Source: Planctomycetota bacterium
Lineage (GTDB): Bacteria; Planctomycetota; UBA8108; UBA1146; JAJFFE01
DNA: 34,753 nt
Direction: 5' to 3'
Assembly: GCA_021776775.1 (NCBI GenBank)
Contig: JAJFFE010000131.1
Location: forward strand, 1 to 34,753
Made by a program: the position numbers and the translations under genes. Below are positions 1 through 8,696 of this stretch, one piece after another (positions within the stretch are counted from its first letter, which is position 1; the number at the start of each line of letters is the position of its first letter). The notes beneath the pieces were generated by a model that was given only the letters and a program-made list of their open reading frames with translations, made no database searches and was not told the DNA's origin.

Positions 1-1203
1 CACGCCCGGCGCGGTGAACGAAGTAGAGCACTGTCCGATCACCGTGTAGGTGTGACTGCCTGCCGGAGCTCCAGCGTCGACGTAAGACGTTGACGTTCCG
101 GACAGGGTGGCAATCGTTACCCCGTCGCGTTCGACGATCACGTTGGCGTACGGGTCGCCGTTGACCCACGTCAGGCTGACGTTACCACTCGACTCGCCGC
201 ACGAGAGACTGAAGACCGGATCGCAGCCGATCGTCACCGAGCAGCTCGCCGGCGCGGCGGAGAGTCCTCCGACACAGTTGCCGATGACGTCGTACGCATG
301 AGAGCCGACTCCCGCGGCCGTATCGAGGTACGACGTCGCGGTGCCGCTCAGAGTCGCAATGGTGCTGCCGTTGTGCACGATCGTGATCGAGGTGTACGGC
401 TCTCCGTTGGTCCACGTCAGCGACGGGTTGCCGGAGATCGAGCAGCTCAAACCAGTTACCGGCACGCAATCGACGCTCGCCGTACAGCTCACGGGGGACA
501 ACGCTCCACCCGCCGCGCAGACCGCTTGCAGTTGATAGGTCACCGCGCCGGCCGGAGCCGTGGTGTCGACGTAGGACGTCGCACCGCCCAAGAGCGTGGC
601 GATCGAAGTTCCGTTACGAGTCACGGCAATTTGCGAGTACGCGTCGCCGTTGTTCCAGAGCAGCTGAACGCTGCCGCCGGACTCGTTGCACGTGAACCCG
701 GTGATTCCCGAGCACGAAACAGAAACCGTGCAGCTCACGGCGGCCGCCGCAGTCGCGCCGCAGTTGCCGATCACGTCGTACGTGTGTGAACCGGCGGAGG
801 GGGTGTCGTTGTACGACGTCGCGGTACCGGCGAGGGTGGCGATCACGCTACCGTCGCGAGCAATCATGACGGAAGAATACGCTTCGCCGTTGTTCCATGA
901 CAGCTCAACATTGGAGCCGGAGGTCCCGCAGCTGAGTGACGTCACCGGGTCACACGCGACGACGACCGAGCAGCTGGCCACAGGAGCGGTGCCACCCGTG
1001 CCGCACGACGACTGTAGGACGTAGGTGTGCGATCCCGGAGTTGCGGTGGGGTCGAAGTAGTTGGTGACCGTAGAGGCGACGACTACCAAGAAGACGCCGT
1101 CTCGCAGGATCGTCGTCGAGTCGTAGCTGTCTCCGTTGGTCCAGGAAAGAGCGACCCCGGCCGGTAGAGAGTTGCACGACAAGCCGGTGACAGGCAGGCA
1201 AGG
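1..1203 (-). repeat. Five tandem FN3-like repeats of 80-82 codons in the S8 protease
   Basis: Repeat units begin near 1200, 954, 714, 468 and 225 on the minus strand, giving periods of 240-246 bp. Each unit starts with a pattern like PVTGLSC, continues with a core like LxWxNGxxYxSxxIxRDG and IATLxGxATSYxD, and ends with AGSHTYxVxGxC. The fifth unit is cut by the window edge, so the true number may be higher. Two or more conserved cysteines per unit suggest disulphide-stabilised extracellular domains. Confidence 0.85.
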
Positions 1204-4200
1204 ATCTGCGACCAACTCGACGTTGGCGAAGCTCGTGAACCCGAGACCACAGCAGCTGTCCGTCGAGAACGTTCCGAGTTGAATCTCGAACGTACCCGGC
1301 CCGGTGACGTCCTGCATGATCGACCCCGAGTCCGGAGTGTCGGTCAGCGTGATCGGGCCGCCGACGACCGACGCCCCGGTCGCGACGTTGACGACGTCGT
1401 AGTACGCGCCGTCGAATCCAGGCGAGTTACCGGAGCCGAACGACCAGTCGAAGCTCAAGGCGTGGTTGCCGAAGCCCAGCGACACGTTCTGAGAAATGTG
1501 CGTGCGCTGGAAGCCACCACTATCGTTCGGTCCGTAGACAATCGCCTCGATGCCGCCTTCGTAGACGACGAACCCGTCTGTGCTGTCGTCGTGGAAGCAC
1601 CACGGGAAGCCGGTCGTGTCGGAGAAGTCACCGTTGGTGAGCGACCCCGCCGGTTGCGGACAAGAGTAGAGCACGATCGTATCGGAGATGATCGCCGTCA
1701 TGCCGGCCATGTTTTCGACCTCGACCTGAACGGTTCGCAAGCCGCTGCCAATCAGGTCTACTCGCGGGTTGTCGGTGCCGACGTCGAAACCGCCGGTATC
1801 GACCCACGCGCTCCAAAGGCCTGCTGAGTCGCGGTAGCGAAGGCGGCGAATACCGGTGTCGTAGTCTTCCGCCACAATACTGACGTCGACGCGGAAAGAG
1901 CCGGTCTGGGTCGCACCGTCGTTGATCGTGACGATACCGGTCGGCACCGTGGTGTCGGCGTAGACCATGTAGTCCGTCGCCGCGGTGGCGGTGGTCGAGT
2001 TTAGGCTCGCAACGACGAAGCCGTGCCAGTCGGTCTCAGTCGATGTGTGATTGAACGACTCTTCTTCGCCAGCACCTCCGTCGTTGGACATGCCGACGTG
2101 ATTGTAGACGAACGGATGGTGTGTGGATTCGTCCCCCGGATCCGAGTCGTATAGGAACAGAGCTAGGTCGACGTCTCCCGAAGTGGGGACGACTCTGAAG
2201 TACTTCGGGGTCCCGGCTGGGAGTGTCGCGTCGAAGATACGCACCAAATCGAGAGGGGCGAGAGTGTACGGACCGTATTGGCCGTTGATGATATCCGCCG
2301 TGTGGGTGGCGTGCTCGATCAGGTAGTCATCGGTGCCGCTGAATTGTCGTACTTCGACGAACTCGTCGCCGAATGGCACGTGGTTGCGGTCGGTGAGGAC
2401 CAACTCGAGGTTCGAGCTGCCGACGTAGGGGCCGAGTTCGTGCGTATAGTCCGCGGGGTCTTCCCACGGCGAGTCGGTGTTGTGGATCAGGTCGAAGTCA
2501 GACCCAGGGTAGGGCTGCATGGCGACGACGTTCCAAAAGCTCGCCGGGTTGTAGCGGTAGAAATCTTCGACGTCGTCCGGCGTGCTGTGGAACTGACCAG
2601 CGTTCGGAGTCAGCGTCCAGTTGCTCGTCCACGCGGCGAAGCCGATGTACTCGGTCGTGCTCGACATGGACCAAAGCGTGACCTCGAACGAGTAGAAGCC
2701 AGTTTCCGGCGCCGTGAACTCGACGATCTCGAACGGGTTCGACGCACTGAACGATCCGGTGATGTACGTGCCGGTCGGACCCTCGACGCGAAGGTCGAAG
2801 TCGCCCTGCAGCGGATCGGACGAGTAGTCACTCGACGGGTTCGAGTCCCACGAGATTGCAGCCCGGACGAGTTCGCCCGCGAAGGCGTGGCGAGAGATCG
2901 TGTACGGGAACGACGTGGTGCTTACACTACGCCAGTCGGTCGTGCCCTCGTGAGCCAGACGAGCGCCGGCGCGGAAATCGATACCGCCCGCTCCGTCGAT
3001 CTCGCTCAAGCGCGACGAGCCTTCAATGTTGTGGACGGCGGACGCCATGACGGTCGCCTTGACCACCTCGGGAAGGTTCTGCCAGCTCGAGTTGACTTCC
3101 ATCAAGCTCGCGGAGAGACCCGCGACCATCGGGGCGGCGTAACTCGTTCCGCTGCCGACCCACGCGTTCCAGGGCGAGGAGGCGGTGGTGCTGGTGATGT
3201 TCGCACCCGACGCGGAGACTTCAGGCTTCTCGGCGCCGGTGGACGGGTCTACGAAGCTCGTGCAGTTGTAGATGGTGTCGTCGTCCCAAGTCTCGGTGCC
3301 TTGGTCGTCGAAACCGCCGACGGTGATCACGTTGAAACCCTTGCCGGGGCTCCCGACGTTGTCGGTGCCACCTTGGCAGCCGCCGCCGTCGTTACCGGCC
3401 GCGACCGTGACCGTGCTCCAGAGGTTGCGAACAATGTAGTCGCAGTGACGATCGTGATCGTTGAGATCGGTCGACGACGAATCGCCCCAACTGTTGTTGA
3501 TCACGTCGAGGTTCTGCGTCGACGCGGCCCAGTCGAGCGCCGCCGCCATGTCGTCGTCGTCGTAGCTGGTGCCGTTGGCGCTGAACAGTGAAACGCTGGG
3601 CGCCATGCCGCTGTGGGTGGAGTGCTGACTGGCGACCATGCCGGCCGTCGACGTCGCGTGATCGTCGACGTTCGCGTCACCCGGGACGCGCGTCGTACCA
3701 GCGTTGAGGTTCGGGTTGAGGAACTCGATACGGCTGTCTTCGCAAATGCCAACGTCAATCGAGGAGCCGTCGAACGACCAGAGCCAATCGGTGATCTCGG
3801 CCTTCTGCGTCGTCTTCGCGACGTCGTTGAAGTCCTTGTTCTCATTGGGACCGTAGATCGTGTCGACGTCGTCTCGGTGGGAGAGTTGAACAACTGCCCA
3901 CTTCGGAGCAGTGACGTAGACCAACGGAGCGACCGGGCTGACGTAGCTCGGCTCGAGGCCCAACTCGGCAAGTGCTTCGAGAAGCCCGGCCTGGGCCGGA
4001 ATCATCTGCTCGATCAACATCGCCGCCGCTTGCGCTCGAAGCGAGTCGGCGGGATCCGGGTCGACCGCGGGATCAGCGGTCGTTTCCGGCGTATCGATCA
4101 GTTCACCCGCGATCGGTGACGCGCCATCGACGCGCGGCGGATTGCCGGGACTGGTAGCTCGCTCGTGCGTTTCCGACGAGTACGGAGCCCGGTGGGGGAG

Positions 4201-4677
4201 GCGAAGCTCACCCGTCTTCAACCAGATGCCGACCCTGATCGGATCCGGATCGTTCAGCAGTTCGAGCTTGTCGAACAGCCGACGATCGAGCGTGCCGTAC
4301 TTTGCGACCCGAGCTTCCGTCTCGCGAGCACGAAGCTCCGCGCCATCGACGGGGATTCCGTTCTCGTCGAGGGTCACGCCGTAGACGCGCTTGGTTTCGG
4401 TGTCGACGATCTTCGCTCGGTGAATCGTCAGTCCGAGCAGCGGCAGTGTTTGTGTTTCGAGATTACCGATCACCAGCGTCTCGACGTTGAGCGAGTCGCG
4501 ATCGGCGACCGCATAGAGGGCGTCGAGTTCGAGCGATTGTTGTTGCCCGAACGCCGTGAGCGACGTGAGGACCAGAGTCAGTACAACGAGCGCGTGGGTC
4601 GCGGGGCGACCGCGCCAACGGGGGGTGAAGGTGCGAGCGTCGGACTGTTGCCGAGTCGCGTCTTGGGATCGGTTCAT
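1..4677 (-). CDS. Secreted subtilisin-like (S8) serine protease with FN3-like repeats, C-terminus beyond the window
   Basis: An uninterrupted minus-strand frame of 1559 codons runs from ATG 4677 to the left edge, so the stop lies outside. The start is fixed by an AGGAGGT ribosome binding site just upstream. Residues about 27-44 form a signal-peptide core ending in an AFG-Q type site. A propeptide-like region follows. The S8 catalytic domain (about 285-540) shows the complete triad: Asp308 in SSIDVGICED, His340 in VDDHATSTAG and Ser512 in GSGTSYAAPMVAG, with oxyanion Asn429 in AAGND. After it come beta-rich regions resembling pre-peptidase C-terminal and LamG-like modules (about 540-1150), then five FN3-like repeats from about residue 1159. 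The protein probably degrades proteins outside the cell or at its surface. Long antisense frames lie across it and are treated as shadows. Family assignment is firm; substrate is unknown. Confidence 0.95.
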   Translation of the reverse strand, partial: MNRSQDATRQQSDARTFTPRWRGRPATHALVVLTLVLTSLTAFGQQQSLELDALYAVADRDSLNVETLVIGNLETQTLPLLGLTIHRAKIVDTETKRVYGVTLDENGIPVDGAELRARETEARVAKYGTLDRRLFDKLELLNDPDPIRVGIWLKTGELRLPHRAPYSSETHERATSPGNPPRVDGASPIAGELIDTPETTADPAVDPDPADSLRAQAAAMLIEQMIPAQAGLLEALAELGLEPSYVSPVAPLVYVTAPKWAVVQLSHRDDVDTIYGPNENKDFNDVAKTTQKAEITDWLWSFDGSSIDVGICEDSRIEFLNPNLNAGTTRVPGDANVDDHATSTAGMVASQHSTHSGMAPSVSLFSANGTSYDDDDMAAALDWAASTQNLDVINNSWGDSSSTDLNDHDRHCDYIVRNLWSTVTVAAGNDGGGCQGGTDNVGSPGKGFNVITVGGFDDQGTETWDDDTIYNCTSFVDPSTGAEKPEVSASGANITSTTASSPWNAWVGSGTSYAAPMVAGLSASLMEVNSSWQNLPEVVKATVMASAVHNIEGSSRLSEIDGAGGIDFRAGARLAHEGTTDWRSVSTTSFPYTISRHAFAGELVRAAISWDSNPSSDYSSDPLQGDFDLRVEGPTGTYITGSFSASNPFEIVEFTAPETGFYSFEVTLWSMSSTTEYIGFAAWTSNWTLTPNAGQFHSTPDDVEDFYRYNPASFWNVVAMQPYPGSDFDLIHNTDSPWEDPADYTHELGPYVGSSNLELVLTDRNHVPFGDEFVEVRQFSGTDDYLIEHATHTADIINGQYGPYTLAPLDLVRIFDATLPAGTPKYFRVVPTSGDVDLALFLYDSDPGDESTHHPFVYNHVGMSNDGGAGEEESFNHTSTETDWHGFVVASLNSTTATAATDYMVYADTTVPTGIVTINDGATQTGSFRVDVSIVAEDYDTGIRRLRYRDSAGLWSAWVDTGGFDVGTDNPRVDLIGSGLRTVQVEVENMAGMTAIISDTIVLYSCPQPAGSLTNGDFSDTTGFPWCFHDDSTDGFVVYEGGIEAIVYGPNDSGGFQRTHISQNVSLGFGNHALSFDWSFGSGNSPGFDGAYYDVVNVATGASVVGGPITLTDTPDSGSIMQDVTGPGTFEIQLGTFSTDSCCGLGFTSFANVELVADPCLPVTGLSCNSLPAGVALSWTNGDSYDSTTILRDGVFLVVVASTVTNYFDPTATPGSHTYVLQSSCGTGGTAPVASCSVVVACDPVTSLSCGTSGSNVELSWNNGEAYSSVMIARDGSVIATLAGTATSYNDTPSAGSHTYDVIGNCGATAAAAVSCTVSVSCSGITGFTCNESGGSVQLLWNNGDAYSQIAVTRNGTSIATLLGGATSYVDTTAPAGAVTYQLQAVCAAGGALSPVSCTASVDCVPVTGLSCSISGNPSLTWTNGEPYTSITIVHNGSTIATLSGTATSYLDTAAGVGSHAYDVIGNCVGGLSAAPASCSVTIGCDPVFSLSCGESSGNVSLTWVNGDPYANVIVERDGVTIATLSGTSTSYVDAGAPAGSHTYTVIGQCSTSFTAPGV

Positions 4678-4680
4678 GAG

Positions 4681-4687
4681 ACCTCCT
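4681..4687 (-). promoter_or_regulatory. Ribosome binding site of the S8 protease
   Basis: The minus strand reads AGGAGGT, a near-perfect match to the anti-Shine-Dalgarno sequence, three bases before ATG 4677. It decides the start of a gene whose frame contains other possible starts. Confidence 0.8.
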
Positions 4688-5170
4688 GGAGAATTGGGGG
4701 CAGGTGCGTCCAACGCCACAACGGCTGGACGACGAGGACGAAGCGCCGACGGGTCGACGAGGCCTTCACGATTTTGGGTGAGGGCCGTAAGTGGTTGCAG
4801 GGAAGCGGACTAGATGGGTTGGCGCTGCCTGGCGTTGGGCCGGGTTCTCGTTTGGCGCCGACGAGGCGGGGAGCGGGTCGGCCGCTACGGTGGGGTCTGC
4901 CGCGATCCGACGCGGTCGTACCCAGTAAGCCAATTCGCCACATGAGCGGCTCCTTTAGGGTCGGTGTACGGTCCTTTTGGTTTGTCTCCAATTGGGACGC
5001 GTCATTCACCGGCGCTCAGGGCACACTTTCGTCCAAATTTCTCAGGGGGGGTTCTGCCGCCTTAGTGCGTCGGCGCGGGACCAACAGCGCAGGCCGCCCG
5101 GGGAGGATCCCCAGGTCGCGAGATCTTTACACTGCGGACAGTCGTGGCTTCACGAATAGAGGCGAGACTC
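4688..5170. other. Gene-free stretch upstream of the S8 protease
   Basis: A plus-strand open frame crosses this stretch from inside the protease gene (4165) to 5400. Its amino-acid composition is not protein-like and it runs through a terminator hairpin, so it is rejected. The stretch presumably holds the promoter and 5' leader of the minus-strand protease. No tRNA, tmRNA, RNase P or SRP RNA signature was recognised. Confidence 0.5.
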
Positions 5171-5290
5171 TGGGCCTGAGATACACCTTGCCCCTAATCT
5201 CTATCTCCGATGGCCCGAAAAACTATCGTTGGGCTCTGACGAGCGTCCGCCCGCCTCCCCCGTGGGTGGGCGCTCGCTTTTTTTTTTGTC
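5171..5290 (+). ncRNA. Candidate structured plus-strand RNA ending at an intrinsic terminator
   Basis: Upstream of the terminator lie pairable segments: GGGCC 5172-5176 with GGCCC 5212-5216, enclosing GAGAT 5178-5182 with ATCTC 5197-5201. The 5212-5216 segment could instead pair with GGGC 5231-5234, so two mutually exclusive folds are possible, as in an attenuator. No plus-strand gene precedes it and both neighbouring genes are on the minus strand. It could be a small RNA or a transcript antisense to the protease leader. No promoter was found, so this remains weak. Confidence 0.25.
5241..5287 (+). terminator. Rho-independent terminator, plus strand
   Basis: GAGCGTCCGCCC (5241-5252) pairs with GGGTGGGCGCTC (5264-5275) through 12 positions with two G-T wobbles. 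A run of ten T follows (5278-5287). The minus strand has the stem but no T run after it, so it acts on plus-strand transcripts. It lies eight bases beyond the second stop of the minus-strand frame that ends at 5296. Confidence 0.8.
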
Positions 5291-5295
5291 TGGTG

Positions 5296-5697
5296 CTAGA
5301 GGTTCGTGATGATGTGGTGCAGTGGAAGATGGAGGGCGACGATGGCGAAGGCGACGTACGCTGCGGACAACGCACCGAACAGAACGGATATCGTCAATAG
5401 TTGAGAGCGCCCGTGACGCAGGACTGACTACATGAGGCTAATGCCCATTGCAACGGGAATGAGCGCGGGGACGACCGGGGTTATCTTCAGGAGTAGCACC
5501 GTGATCATTGGGAGCTTCTGACCAAGATCCCGGAACATCGGCTCGAAGCTAGGCACCAGAGTGACAGCTCCGTGCGCGATTGTGATCGTGAACAGCAATA
5601 CGGACCCGCAGGTAAGAACTAACAGGAGAGTCCCGGGCACAGGGTCAGGCTGCCCTTGGTAGTCGGTCTTCGATCCACTGTTTCCTGAGCTATCCAT
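5296..5697 (-). pseudogene. Small GspF-like membrane protein interrupted by an in-frame TAG
   Basis: ATG 5697 opens 89 codons ending at TAG 5428-5430. The same frame continues for 43 codons to TAG 5296-5298. The first part has a hydrophobic segment (about residues 24-46), the motif VPSFEPMFRDLGQKLP and a second hydrophobic segment. VPxFxxMFxDxGxxLP is the hallmark of the type II secretion/type IV pilus inner-membrane protein family F. After the TAG comes a third hydrophobic segment ending in LHLPLHHIITNL, like the usual carboxy end of that family. It therefore looks like one roughly 133-aa three-helix protein with a nonsense mutation, readthrough or a sequencing error at 5428. It starts nine bases after the sulfatase stop and is probably cotranscribed. 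Confidence 0.6.
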
Positions 5698-5706
5698 GTC
5701 GTCCCC

Positions 5707-7275
5707 CTATTTTGATCCCTGGTGCAGATGGCCCGGCAGAGGAATCGGTCGGCCGGTTGCCTTGTCGATGGATAGTCGCACGATGCGTGACGTGATCCAA
5801 CGATCGAGCCGCTCGGCGAGGTCGGACACGGTGTCTTTGTTCTTCGCGGCCAGATCGACCGCTTCTCCGACATCGTTGGCGAGATCGTAGAGTTCGAACC
5901 GTTGCTTCGGGTGGAAGTAGATGAGCTTCCACTGTTGGAATCGAATGGCCGTGTACGGCACGATTCCCGGGCCGCGTGCTCCCCATTGGTGCGGTTGACT
6001 CCAATGAAGTCCGCGCGCCGCTAGTGTCCCGCTTCCGGAAAGCATCGGTACCAGGTCTTGGCCGTCGACCAGCGGCACATAGCTCTTGGGCGTTTCGACC
6101 TTCGCCATCGAGAGGATCGTCGGAAAGTAGTCGTGGCTGATGATCGGCGTGGCGCAGGTCGCGCCAGGCTTCACCACGCCGGGCCACCGGACGACGGTCG
6201 GCACGCGCACCCCGCCTTCGTACGCCGACCCTTTGCCGCTACGCAGCGGCGCGTTGTGCGTGTGCTTTTTGGTCCCGCTCGGTGATTCACCGCGGGCGTG
6301 GGCGGACAGTCCGCCGTTGTCTGAAGAGTAGATCACAACCGTGCTCTCGGCGATGCCCAATCGATCCAACGCGGCTAGCAGATCTCCCAGGGCGTGATCG
6401 ACCGTCTCGATCATCGTTGCGTACGCCGCTTCTTTAGCGTCGAGCGTCGAGTAGTGATCGAGGTATTTCTTGTTAGCCATGATCGGCGCATGCACCGCAT
6501 AAGGTGCGAAGTTCAGATAGAACGGCTTGCCGTCTTTGACGGACTGCTCGATCGCAGCGACCGCTTCGATCGCCAACGCTTCGGTCAGGTAGATGTCTTG
6601 ACCGTGATACTTTTCGAGCCCCGGGATGTCCCACACCGACGTGCTCGACTTCGGGTCTTTACCCTGGCGACCGGCCAGCGTGAAGTTGTGTTTGCCGTAG
6701 AAGCTGGCTGGGCCCCCCGAGGCGTGTCCCGCAATATTGACATCGAAACCGAGGTTGGTGGGATCACCACCGTTGGTGCCGTGCGCGCCAAAGTGCGCCT
6801 TGCCGACGTGAATGGTTCGGTAGCCGCCATTCCTCAAGAGTTTCGGAAGCGTGACGTCTTCCTCACCGAGTCCGTTCATCTTCCAAGGCGGAGCCGCCAA
6901 GTCGGGACGATGGGTCGACGTGTCTTTGTCCTTGTGCAGGGTCCAGTAGGTGATCCCGCTGCGGCCCGGACTCTGGCCGGTCATGATGCTCGTACGCGTT
7001 GGAGTGCAGACCGGCGCCGAGGCGTAGGAGTGAGTGAACCTCATTCCCTGCGCCGCGAGTCGTTCGAGGTTTGGCGTGCGGTATCGCCGGTTGAGCGGTG
7101 TCTTCTCGGCGTGGAATGGCAGCGACGTGTCTTGCCAGCCGAGATCGTCGACGAGGAACATGATGATGTTCAAAGGCTTCGCGGTGTTGTCTACGCCCTT
7201 CGCTGTCTCGTCCGCGTTCAGCGTAGAGCAAAGCGTCACGCTCAATAGCAGTCCGAGTAGCAGTGTCGCTCGCAC
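5707..7275 (-). CDS. Secreted sulfatase (formylglycine-dependent, S1 family)
   Basis: The 522-aa protein hydrolyses sulfate esters, probably on polysaccharides. It has a signal peptide (RATLLLGLLLSVTLC near the start), the metal-binding motif LVDDLGW (Asp43-Asp44), and the maturation motif CTPTRTSIMTG, in which Cys90 would be converted to formylglycine. Further sulfatase marks are DNGGLS, the KGSAYEGGVRVP segment and HDYFPTIL. GTG 7275 is chosen because it puts the signal peptide at the N-terminus, lies two bases after the msrB stop, and has GGAGAAGGA just upstream inside msrB. A TTG at 7482 in the same frame would add 69 residues lying over msrB and is unlikely. A formylglycine-generating enzyme must come from elsewhere, since the FGE-like domain in this window lacks the catalytic cysteines. 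Confidence 0.92.
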   Translation of the reverse strand: MRATLLLGLLLSVTLCSTLNADETAKGVDNTAKPLNIIMFLVDDLGWQDTSLPFHAEKTPLNRRYRTPNLERLAAQGMRFTHSYASAPVCTPTRTSIMTGQSPGRSGITYWTLHKDKDTSTHRPDLAAPPWKMNGLGEEDVTLPKLLRNGGYRTIHVGKAHFGAHGTNGGDPTNLGFDVNIAGHASGGPASFYGKHNFTLAGRQGKDPKSSTSVWDIPGLEKYHGQDIYLTEALAIEAVAAIEQSVKDGKPFYLNFAPYAVHAPIMANKKYLDHYSTLDAKEAAYATMIETVDHALGDLLAALDRLGIAESTVVIYSSDNGGLSAHARGESPSGTKKHTHNAPLRSGKGSAYEGGVRVPTVVRWPGVVKPGATCATPIISHDYFPTILSMAKVETPKSYVPLVDGQDLVPMLSGSGTLAARGLHWSQPHQWGARGPGIVPYTAIRFQQWKLIYFHPKQRFELYDLANDVGEAVDLAAKNKDTVSDLAERLDRWITSRIVRLSIDKATGRPIPLPGHLHQGSK

Positions 7276-7277
7276 GG

Positions 7278-7673
7278 CTACTCGTCCTTCTCCAGCTTGA
7301 GGCAGACGGAGTTGATGCAGTAGCGAATGCCGGTCGGTGGCGGACCATCGGGAAACACGTGACCCAAGTGCGCATCGCACCCGCGACACAAGATCTCGAC
7401 CCGTTCCATGCCCACGGACGAATCCCGTCGCTCGATCAAGTGCGCACCGTCGAGCGGCTCGAAGAAGCTGGGCCAGCCGCAACCTGATTCAAACTTGCCG
7501 TCCGAGCGAAACAGGTCTAACCCGCAGCACGCGCAGCTATAGGTCCCTGCGTCCTTGGTGCTGCAATACTCGCCAGAGAACGGCGCTTCGGTACCGGCCT
7601 GCCGCATGACTCGGTACTGCTCGTCGGTCAGCTCGGCGCGCCACTCGGCGTCACTCTTCTCGATCTTGTCCAC
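7278..7673 (-). CDS. msrB: Peptide-methionine (R)-S-oxide reductase MsrB
   Basis: The 131-aa protein reduces methionine-R-sulfoxide. All family marks are present: zinc pairs Cys47/Cys50 and Cys96/Cys99, GCGWPSF with Cys65, [10 protein letters not shown], and catalytic Cys119 in RYCINS. The length fits a full stand-alone MsrB. No signal peptide is visible, so it is cytoplasmic. It starts with GTG 7673, preceded by AAGGGAG at suitable distance. It is first in a tightly packed minus-strand group with the sulfatase, whose start follows its stop by two bases. The functional link is unclear. Confidence 0.95.
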   Translation of the reverse strand: MDKIEKSDAEWRAELTDEQYRVMRQAGTEAPFSGEYCSTKDAGTYSCACCGLDLFRSDGKFESGCGWPSFFEPLDGAHLIERRDSSVGMERVEILCRGCDAHLGHVFPDGPPPTGIRYCINSVCLKLEKDE

Positions 7674-7752
7674 GGTGCTCCCTTACGGTGTCTGTCGTTA
7701 AGCATCGTGTGGGAGGAGACGCGGGAACGCAAGGTTACGGCTGGGCGACGAA

Positions 7753-7950
7753 GACGAGTGCATCGTGGCGTGGCTCGAACACCAGCGAGTTGGGGATGGC
7801 CGAGTCGATGGCTCGCCACCGACTATGAGGCACGGGAGTGCGGTTGGTCGCCGGGAAGCGGGTTGGCAAACAAGCACGGGGGAGAACGAGAGACGGGTGC
7901 ATCGGGCGTGAACGATTCTGTTCCGGGCGAGCGGCAGCGGTTGGGCCCGA
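7753..7950 (+). repeat. Inverted repeat arm A (198 bp)
   Basis: Arm A matches the reverse complement of 8461-8658 end to end without obvious gaps, roughly 85-90% by eye. A 64-base block (7761-7824 against 8587-8650) is identical. The arms are 510 bp apart. No transposase or terminal duplication was recognised. Confidence 0.85.
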
Positions 7951-8023
7951 CTCCGTTGCGTGTCGGTTAGGATATGTGGATGTTGGCCGAAGCTATGGAA
8001 TCCCTGCCGGGGATGGCGATGGG

Positions 8024-8043
8024 AGATCCCGTCCGGACGAGGT
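8024..8043 (+). repeat. 20-bp direct repeat, copy 1
   Basis: AGATCCCGTCCGGACGAGGT occurs here and again at 8191-8210, 167 bp apart, between the two inverted arms. It contains the perfect palindrome CGTCCGGACG. Confidence 0.75.
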
Positions 8044-8190
8044 TTGGCGGGTCGCAATGTTCCCTCTGTCTTGGGCTTGATTTCGCGCGATGAACAGTCG
8101 TGCGCGAAACCCGACCCCAGTACCGAGCATCAAGACACCGAGCGAAGCAGTATCGAGTCGCCCCGGGCCCAGTGAACAACCGATCCACCC

Positions 8191-8210
8191 AGATCCCGTC
8201 CGGACGAGGT
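8191..8210 (+). repeat. 20-bp direct repeat, copy 2
   Basis: This is an exact second copy of the 20-mer at 8024-8043. The bases around the two copies are not alike, so the repeat is bounded. Confidence 0.75.
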
Positions 8211-8460
8211 CCAACTCACCGCACCTGCACTTTTCGGCCGGGCTAGCGATCTAGGCCGCAGTGTCAGCGAAGACACTCCGTCTACGAAGATGGGATTTAG
8301 TCGATTGGTACAGTTCGCCTCACATCGTTTGCACGATGCCGCACCCCTCACCACAACCAGCCGACGCCTCACGCTCGTCCCCCAGAAACCGTAACCAGCC
8401 CGGTACGGATCACGCCGCGCAGCGAACATCGCTCATCGCCCAAGGCACGCCCGAAAGCAT

Positions 8461-8658
8461 CGGGCCCGCCCGCTGCCCCTCGCCCGGAACAGAATCGGAC
8501 ACGCCCCGATGTGCCCGCCCCTCGTTCGCACCCGTGCTTGTTTGCCAGAACGCGACCCGGCGACCAACCCCACTCCCGTGCCTCAAAGTCGGTGGCGAGC
8601 CATCGACTCGGCCATCCCCAACTCGCTGGTGTTCGAGCCACGCCACGATGTGCTCGTC
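8461..8658 (-). repeat. Inverted repeat arm B (198 bp)
   Basis: Arm B is the partner of arm A at 7753-7950, in opposite orientation. It lies 38 bases downstream of the DUF1501 stop. A transcript reading through from DUF1501 into msrB would contain both arms and could fold into one very long hairpin. Confidence 0.85.
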
Positions 8659-8696
8659 TACTTCGTACTTCGTTTGACCGGGACTGGACGTCGCCC

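Larger units (their letters stand above)
7674..8696. other. 1-kb gene-free stretch dominated by inverted repeats
   Basis: No open frame here looks like a protein. The stretch holds two 198-bp inverted copies of one sequence, listed separately, and two direct copies of a 20-mer. The frames shared by both arms are arginine-, serine- and proline-rich and conserved only because the DNA is repeated. It separates the DUF1501 gene end from the msrB start on the same strand, and presumably carries the msrB promoter. Confidence 0.6.

Noticed and set aside
2278..3591. 437-codon plus-strand open frame
   Set aside because: It lies antisense to the S8 protease, whose complete catalytic triad is on the minus strand. 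The composition (Arg/Val/Asp-rich, no domains) is that of a shadow frame.
5172..5216. Thiamine-pyrophosphate riboswitch
   Set aside because: CTGAGATACACC resembles the aptamer, but the second half of the conserved core is missing and no gene follows on the plus strand.
4165..5400. 411-codon plus-strand open frame
   Set aside because: It begins antisense inside the protease, has no recognisable domain or ribosome site, and runs straight through a strong plus-strand terminator.
7276..7482. N-terminal extension of the sulfatase to TTG 7482
   Set aside because: It overlaps msrB, lacks protein character and would bury the signal peptide 69 residues inside.
7753..8658. Complete insertion sequence
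   Set aside because: The arms are much longer than usual terminal repeats and the core encodes no transposase.
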